NCBI GenBank assembly: GCA_009843725.1
Contig: VYCX01000118.1
Span: forward strand, 1-7,745
Source: Boseongicola sp. SB0675_bin_26
GTDB lineage: Bacteria > Pseudomonadota > Alphaproteobacteria > Rhodobacterales > Rhodobacteraceae
Length of the DNA stretch: 7,745 bases
Reading direction: 5' to 3'
The translations under genes and the position numbers were made by a program. Positions within the stretch are counted from its first letter, which is position 1; each line of letters starts with the position of its first letter. Below, piece after piece: positions 5,819 to 7,745 of this stretch. The notes under the pieces were generated by a model. It was not told where the DNA came from, made no database searches, and saw nothing but the letters and a program-made list of their open reading frames with translations.

Positions 5819-6301
5819 GACCTGAATTGCCCTACGAAGTTGCCGGGCACATTAGTCACTTGCGCAATTTGTGCTGACCGAAGACCTGCTGGCATGACGC
5901 AGAGCATGAATTGCAACCGGGCAACGTCGGGACGCCAGGGATCGTAGCGGTTGATTGGGGAGGGATCCGAAGACGTCCGCGCAGGGAGACGCCAGACTTC
6001 GTCGCAGGAGGCTGACGGGCCCGCAGCACAAGACCAGTTCCTGCAGACGCCCGGGTGTCAGGCGGAAACCAACAGCCAGCGTGCCCGATGCAGCCATGCA
6101 CGCAGTTGTCTCTTGCGTCAAGGATCATCTCCCGCCCGCAAATTCGACATTCACCAAGTCACCGGCAACAGGTATGACGGCGTAGTCGACGGGCCGGAAG
6201 GCGACTGTTGATCTTGGATGGGAGGGCTTCAAGCTTCCTGCATAGCACTTTGGGGACTGTGCGCACTGCGCGAAGACCGGTTTGCAAACGGATGAGGTGA
6301 C
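5819..6301. other. Gene-free stretch before the CoA-transferase
   Basis: About 480 bp with several short open frames on both strands (for example leftward across 5852-6128 and rightward across 5951-6211). None shows a recognisable domain, a ribosome binding site or a convincing composition. Just before the CoA-transferase are two small palindromes, GTGCGCAC (6259-6266) and GTTTGCAAAC (6280-6289), which could be operator sites. I see no clear promoter. The stretch may hold a decayed gene. Confidence 0.4.
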
Positions 6302-7501
6302 ATGGGGCTGCCACTCGAAGGGATACGCGTGCTCGCCATCGAGCAATACGGGGCCGGACCGTTCGGCACCCAGCACCTCGCCGACCTCGGCGCAGAAGTG
6401 ATCAAGATCGAAAACCGTCAATCCGGCGGCGACTACGCGCGCGCTCTCGGCCCCTACTTCGTCGAAGGTGCCAAAGGCGATGACAGCAGCCTTTTCTTTC
6501 AGTCAATCAACCGGAACAAGAAGAGCCTGACGCTCGACCTTGGCCGGTCCGAAGCGCAACAGATCTTCAGGCGACTGGTCGCCTCCACGGACGCCGTGGC
6601 GAACAACCTTCGTGGAGACGTCCCGGAAAAGCTCGGCCTGACATACGATGCCCTGAAATCGACAAACGCCGCCATCGTCTGCGCTCACTGCTCGGGCTAT
6701 GGCCGCGAGGGTCCGAGACGCGACTGGCCCGGCTATGACTACCTCATGCAGGCCGAGACCGGCTACTTCCACCTCACAGGCGAGCCCGAAGCACCTCCAA
6801 CCCGAGTGGGGATGTCCGTCGTGGACTTCATGGCAGGGACCTACATGGCGCTGGGTCTCGTGGCCGGGGTCCTGTCCGCACGGTCGACTGGCAAGGGTAG
6901 GGACATCGACGTGAACCTCTACGACACCGCTCTCTACAATCTCAGCTATCTCAACACCTGGGCGCTGAACTCAGGCTATGATCCCTTGCGCGTGCCGCGC
7001 TCGGCCCATGTCTCGCTTGTGCCCTGCCAACTCTACCGCACGTCGGACGGCTGGATATACGTGATGTGCAACAAGGAGAAATTCTGGCCGGAGCTGTGTG
7101 AAGCTGTCGGGCGCCCGGACCTTGCACGGGACCCTCAGTTTGCAACCTTTGCTGACCGGCTCAGCCGGCGCGACGAACTCACGGTCATCCTGGACGAGGC
7201 ATTTTCGGTCAAATCGAGCGATCAGTGGTTGCGCAAGCTTCGGGGGCATGTGCCGGTTGCACCGATACGCACCCCCCTCACCGCGCTTCAGGACTCCAGC
7301 CTGGAGGCGGAGGAAAAGATCGAGACATTGGCGCTCGATGGCGGCGAGGGGTTCCGGATGTTGCGTTCCCCGATTAGCACCGGTGACGACAACACGGCGC
7401 GAGCATGCCCTCCCATGGGTCGCGATACAGTCGAAGTACTGCAGGCCGCAGGTTATTCCGCCAGGGACATTGCGGAATTTCGCGAGAAGAACCTGATTTA
7501 G
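6302..7501 (+). CDS. CaiB/BaiF family (class III) CoA-transferase
   Basis: This 399-residue protein transfers CoA between acyl-CoA and a free carboxylic acid through an aspartyl-CoA thioester intermediate, in the cytoplasm as an interlocked dimer. Family marks are LEGIRVLAIEQYGAGPFGTQ (5-24), LGAEVIKIE (29-37), NRNKKSLTLDL (70-80), the GYGREGPRRDWPGYD segment (132-146) and MSVVDFMAGTYMALG (171-185), where Asp175 is the expected nucleophile (Asp169 of formyl-CoA transferase). The C-terminal part PVAPIRT (318-324) and PPMGRDTVEVL (370-380) is also typical. Length is normal (about 380-430) and no residue appears missing. ATG 6302 is preceded by GAGG (6294-6297). Acid substrate and CoA donor cannot be told from sequence; nearby hydrolases suggest it activates an acid released by them. 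Confidence 0.94.
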   Translation: MGLPLEGIRVLAIEQYGAGPFGTQHLADLGAEVIKIENRQSGGDYARALGPYFVEGAKGDDSSLFFQSINRNKKSLTLDLGRSEAQQIFRRLVASTDAVANNLRGDVPEKLGLTYDALKSTNAAIVCAHCSGYGREGPRRDWPGYDYLMQAETGYFHLTGEPEAPPTRVGMSVVDFMAGTYMALGLVAGVLSARSTGKGRDIDVNLYDTALYNLSYLNTWALNSGYDPLRVPRSAHVSLVPCQLYRTSDGWIYVMCNKEKFWPELCEAVGRPDLARDPQFATFADRLSRRDELTVILDEAFSVKSSDQWLRKLRGHVPVAPIRTPLTALQDSSLEAEEKIETLALDGGEGFRMLRSPISTGDDNTARACPPMGRDTVEVLQAAGYSARDIAEFREKNLI

Positions 7502-7517
7502 GAATTTGACGATCTTG

Positions 7518-7534
7518 AGGCCGAATCGCGGCCT
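7518..7534 (+). terminator. Hairpin after the CoA-transferase
   Basis: AGGCCG-AATCG-CGGCCT is a perfect 6-bp GC-rich stem beginning 16 bp after the stop, framed by GATC on each side. It lacks a T-tract, so it is a weak intrinsic terminator candidate. The rest of 7502-7660 shows no supportable gene. Confidence 0.4.
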
Positions 7535-7660
7535 GATCGCTCACCGGCTACGACACCGGATGCGGAACCCTTTCTCACGGAACGGCCCCACTGCAAGTCG
7601 GACCGCATCAGGGCGGTCTTGAAATTCGGGAGCTGGAGCCACTCGAACATGCTCTGGAAG

Positions 7661-7690
7661 CTTGGGCGGCCCGTCACCGGACCGCCCAAG
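7661..7690 (-). terminator. Strong hairpin terminator of the leftward gene at the right edge
   Basis: On the minus strand the sequence folds into a 13-bp stem: outer CTTGGGCGG/CCGCCCAAG, inner TCCG/CGGG with one G-T pair, closed by a GTGA loop of the GNRA class. It starts 6 bp after the stop of the leftward gene. A T-tract is absent (CTTCC follows), as is common for GC-rich alphaproteobacterial terminators. Confidence 0.65.
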
Positions 7691-7696
7691 TCGCGT

Positions 7697-7745
7697 TCAG
7701 GCGGGCATGAATTCGGAGAAGAGCGACTCCCCGTTCGGCTTCAGC
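7697..7745 (-). CDS. C-terminal end of an unidentified leftward gene (partial)
   Basis: Reading leftward from the right edge, one frame gives 15 residues, LKPNGESLFSEFMPA, then TGA (7699-7697), followed after 6 bp by a strong hairpin. The fragment is too short to identify. The hairpin placement and the sensible C-terminus support a real gene whose body lies beyond the window. Confidence 0.55.
   Translation of the reverse strand, partial: LKPNGESLFSEFMPA

Noticed and set aside
5852..6128. Two leftward open frames of ~90 codons before the CoA-transferase
   Set aside because: Serine-, arginine- and cysteine-rich composition typical of non-coding frames, no motif and no start signal.
7498..7689. 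Leftward 63-codon frame downstream of the edge-gene terminator
   Set aside because: It begins inside the hairpin, runs into the CoA-transferase stop and matches nothing I recognise. I cannot exclude a small gene.

Overview
The window is GC-rich overall (roughly 60 percent by eye). Its protein families are common in catabolic regions of Alphaproteobacteria: a CocE/NonD-type esterase C-terminus, an alpha/beta hydrolase, a DUF3237 protein and a CaiB/BaiF CoA-transferase. With the encoded CCA tail of the tRNA, this suggests an alphaproteobacterium, probably Rhodobacterales- or Hyphomicrobiales-like. No marker gene here fixes the genus.

Layout, left to right. (1) 1-2074: the C-terminal ~390 residues of a CocE/NonD hydrolase, cut off at its 5' side by non-homologous sequence with stop codons, followed at once by an alpha/beta hydrolase with a complete Ser-Asp-His triad. 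(2) 2288-2362: an intact tRNA-Gly(GCC). (3) 2351-5383: a ~3 kb segment bracketed by two imperfect direct repeats of about 110 bp (roughly 90 percent identical by hand alignment). The left repeat starts inside the last 12 nt of the tRNA, and the right repeat carries a near copy of those 12 nt. Between them lie a poorly defined ORF, a DUF1801 gene, and a convergent hipB-hipA type II toxin-antitoxin operon. No integrase is visible. (4) 5336-5818: a DUF3237 gene whose normal N-terminus appears to have been replaced by repeat sequence. (5) 5819-6301: about 480 bp with no convincing gene. (6) 6302-7501: a complete family III CoA-transferase. (7) 7697-7745: the last 15 codons of a leftward gene, followed by a strong hairpin terminator.

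The flanking genes look like pieces of a catabolic region: ester or amide hydrolysis, then CoA activation by transfer. The centre looks like a small tRNA-associated insertion that brought a HipBA module and now sits between those genes. HipB probably represses its own operon. An 11-bp perfect inverted repeat and a nested TGACA-N4-TGTCA palindrome overlap a well-spaced leftward promoter just before hipB.

The most unusual points are: the long repeat anchored on the tRNA 3' end, whose distal edge coincides with the start of DUF3237 homology; the aspartate-rich C-terminal tail of the antitoxin, encoded by a GAT-triplet-rich tract; and a possible divergent promoter in the hipBA operator that could transcribe across the right repeat into DUF3237.
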